Shown: one piece after another, positions 61,546-64,000 of the stretch
How positions within the stretch are numbered: position 1 is the stretch's first letter
Layout of the letters: each line of letters opens with the position of its first letter
Assembly (NCBI GenBank): GCA_021107455.1
Contig: JAIOSU010000143.1
Coordinates: forward strand, 1 to 64,000
DNA: 64,000 bases
Source: Clostridiales bacterium
Lineage (GTDB): Bacteria; Bacillota; Clostridia; Peptostreptococcales; Acidaminobacteraceae
Direction of reading: 5' to 3'
The notes under the pieces: generated by a model
Databases searched by the model: none
Told to the model about the DNA's origin: nothing
Seen by the model: the letters and a program-made list of their open reading frames with translations, nothing else
Position numbers and translations under genes: made by a program

Positions 61546-63051
61546 CTATAATAGACAGCCTTCCTCTAAAAATTTGAGCACACCTTCATAACTATCTTTA
61601 AACACACCGGAATCTATCAAGGCTAGTTCAAACTTTTTACCGATCTCATCATCAAAAAACCTTGATAATGCTTGTTCATCAGAAATCAGATCTTTTATGG
61701 TTTCACCAAGAGATGCCACCCACTGATCGTGCTTGATCAGTTCAGGGGAATCGTCAAACAGGCCTGCTTTGTACCCACCGGATGACATCAGCATTTCCAT
61801 CAGTTGATTCTTCTCAGCGACAAGACGTCCCGGAAGCACTGCAAGTCCCATAACTTCTATCAGACCAATATTTTCACGCTTGATATGATGATGCTCATCA
61901 TGTGGATGAAAAAGACCTGATGGATGCTCAGGAGTGTGTCTGTTGTTCCTGAGGGCCAGGTAGAGTTCATAAACCCCGTTTTTCTTTCTCATGATCGGCG
62001 TCACCGTATTATGTCTTTGATCGGTATGTGATATCAAATCATAATCGAGATCACTGTATTCAATCCAGCTGGCAAGGATGTTGTCTGCAAGATCAATAAG
62101 TCTTTCACGATCAGTACTGGCAAGTTTTACAACAGAAAGTGGCCACTCCAAAACTGATATGTCGACATTCGGATATTCCACAGCATCATACTGTAAGGCT
62201 TCTTTCGCGCGCATCATCGGCATTTCGTAGTTGCCCGCCTGATAATGGTCATGTGTGAGAATTGATCCACCCACCGTATGCAGATCCGCATTGGATCCTA
62301 CAAAATAATGGGGCAGTAAGTCCACAAAATCACTCAGTCTCACAAAAGTGTTTCTGTCAATTTTCATATTTCGGTGTTCTTTACAGAGCACTATGGCGTG
62401 CTCATTGTAATATACATAAGGTGAGTACTGAAAATACCAGTCTTCCCCTCCAAGTTCCATCTTCACCAGTCGATGATTTTGCCTTGCAGGGTGCTTGATA
62501 TTGCCCCCATAGCCCGCATTTTCCACACAAAGCAAACATTTTGGATAGACTGAAGGTTTGGCTTCCTTCATCATTGCAATCTCTTTGGGGCTCTTTTCAG
62601 GTTTTGAAAGATTGATGGTGATATCCAGTTCACCGAACACTCCATTCGAAGTCCAGCTTACATTGTTTTTCACCCGGTCCATTCTGATATACGCACTCTT
62701 ATTAGAAAGTGTATAGAAATAGGCAGTAGCTTTTTCTGGAGATTCATTGTGAAGTGCCCAAAATTTCTGATTGAGCTCTGAGTTCCTCGGCAATAGTTTT
62801 GACATCAACTCAGCCTGAAAAGACTCGATTTCATATTCGAGCTCAAGACGATCCTTGCGATTGGCAACAAAAGCTCCAAGCAAATCGTAAATGTCATCAT
62901 CAGAGGTTTCTCTCACCACATCATCCAGATCGCATTCAATCTGAAGAAAACGCCAAAGTTCATTGCGTACCACTTCCACATCACAGCTTGTCATCAACTC
63001 ATTTTTGATTCCATAATCCAATAATTTTTCAACCAAAACAAAATCATTCAT
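61546..63051 (-). CDS. galT: UDP-glucose-hexose-1-phosphate uridylyltransferase (GalT class 2)
   Basis: CLLCVENAGYGGNIKHPARQNHR, GSILTHDHYQAG; start MNDFVLVEKLL at 63051, overlapping the galK stop. Confidence 0.94.
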   Translation of the reverse strand: MNDFVLVEKLLDYGIKNELMTSCDVEVVRNELWRFLQIECDLDDVVRETSDDDIYDLLGAFVANRKDRLELEYEIESFQAELMSKLLPRNSELNQKFWALHNESPEKATAYFYTLSNKSAYIRMDRVKNNVSWTSNGVFGELDITINLSKPEKSPKEIAMMKEAKPSVYPKCLLCVENAGYGGNIKHPARQNHRLVKMELGGEDWYFQYSPYVYYNEHAIVLCKEHRNMKIDRNTFVRLSDFVDLLPHYFVGSNADLHTVGGSILTHDHYQAGNYEMPMMRAKEALQYDAVEYPNVDISVLEWPLSVVKLASTDRERLIDLADNILASWIEYSDLDYDLISHTDQRHNTVTPIMRKKNGVYELYLALRNNRHTPEHPSGLFHPHDEHHHIKRENIGLIEVMGLAVLPGRLVAEKNQLMEMLMSSGGYKAGLFDDSPELIKHDQWVASLGETIKDLISDEQALSRFFDDEIGKKFELALIDSGVFKDSYEGVLKFLEEGCLL

Positions 63052-64000
63052 GCCATACTCCCGCTCCGCTTGAAATAACGGCTTTGTAAAAACTAGGGAC
63101 AAGTCCCGTCTGATCAGTGTAAACTCTACGGATATGATTCTCGTAATCTTCAACATGCGCCTTGTGTACAAGGGCTACAACGCACCCGCCAAAGCCGGCT
63201 CCTGTCATTCTGGCACCTAGCACACCACTGAGCGGTCTCCCTGCATCGACAATGATGTCGAGCTCATCACAACTGACTTCAAAATGATATCTGAGTGAAT
63301 CATGGGACCTGTACATCCATTCCCCAAAAGCCATCAAATCTCCAGATTTCAGTGCGATGCTCGCCTGCTGAGTCCTATATTGTTCCATTACCGCATGATG
63401 AGTGCGTTTGTAAACTTCTTCAGAAGGCATCAGTTCAGTTAATGTCAACCACTCTTTCGGTGTCAACTCGCAGATCCCGCTGAGAGGCTTCGCTTCATTA
63501 AGTGCCTTGAGTCCAAGATCACAGGCAATCCTTCTTGCATTGTATGCGGAGTCCACCAGTCCTCTTTTCTTGTTGGTGTTGACGATCATCAGAAGATATT
63601 CACCAAGTTCAAGTGGTACATGATCGTACTCCAGTGTATTGCAATCGAGCAAGATGGCGTGGTCTTTTTCACACATGGCGATGGAAAACTGATCCATTAT
63701 GCCACAGTTCACGCCATTGAATTGATTTTCAGATCTTTGACTGAGCAAGGCAATATCTTTTTTTGAAAATCCAAGTGCATAGTGGTCATTGATCATGGTC
63801 GCTGTCAATACTTCAATAGACGCAGAAGAAGAAAGACCCGCACCATTTGGCAAATCTCCAAAAAAGAGAACATCAAAACCATGATCAAGTACATTGCCCA
63901 TCCTCTGAATCTCGTTGAAAATCCCCATAGGATAGTTGCACCAATCCATAGCGATGTCATATTCAATACTGCCAAGGTTGAACCTATAAATGCCTTGATC
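63044..64000 (-). CDS. galK: Galactokinase (partial, continues past window end)
   Basis: DLPNGAGLSSSASIEVLTA, GVNCGIMDQFSIAMCEKDHAILLDC, GARMTGAGFGGCVVALV; reading frame open to the right edge. Confidence 0.95.
   Translation of the reverse strand, partial: DQGIYRFNLGSIEYDIAMDWCNYPMGIFNEIQRMGNVLDHGFDVLFFGDLPNGAGLSSSASIEVLTATMINDHYALGFSKKDIALLSQRSENQFNGVNCGIMDQFSIAMCEKDHAILLDCNTLEYDHVPLELGEYLLMIVNTNKKRGLVDSAYNARRIACDLGLKALNEAKPLSGICELTPKEWLTLTELMPSEEVYKRTHHAVMEQYRTQQASIALKSGDLMAFGEWMYRSHDSLRYHFEVSCDELDIIVDAGRPLSGVLGARMTGAGFGGCVVALVHKAHVEDYENHIRRVYTDQTGLVPSFYKAVISSGAGVWHE

Noticed and set aside
63052-63171. 40-aa N-terminal extension of galT
   Set aside because: Out-of-frame overlap with the galK 3' end; normal GalT start MNDFVLVEKLL lies at 63051.

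Overview
This 64 kb window looks like a chromosomal segment of a low-to-mid GC Gram-positive anaerobe (Clostridia-like; inference from gene content). Most of it is minus-strand housekeeping: rsmF, ppi, engB-lon-clpX-clpP-tig, rluF, a tRNA cluster, rdgB-rph, amidase, ligA-pcrA, purECFMNHD, and galK-galT-galM. Four plus-strand islands interrupt it: a UvrD-like helicase; a peptide-binding-protein/unknown-protein/histidine-kinase/CitB-type-regulator operon followed by an AbgT transporter and M20 peptidase; an orphan BrxC/BrxD-like ATPase preceded by a perfect 33-bp-arm palindrome and followed by an H-NOX chemoreceptor; and cupin/aminopeptidase P. The most interesting signals are: (1) the SBP/unknown/HK/RR module with no ABC permease or ATPase, and an SBP without a lipobox; (2) the orphan BREX-type ATPase next to a REP/RAYT-like palindrome; (3) an H-NOX-MCP with a complete O2-binding distal pocket (W9/N74/Y140) but a frameshift before the signalling domain; (4) a ~19-nt frameshifting deletion in class II fructose-bisphosphate aldolase; (5) a FliK-like/FlhB-C-like/YaaR cluster away from any flagellar operon; (6) an LTA-synthase-like protein with a GDPD-like C-terminal remnant. 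All calls come from reading the sequence and from memory of protein families; no database search was run.
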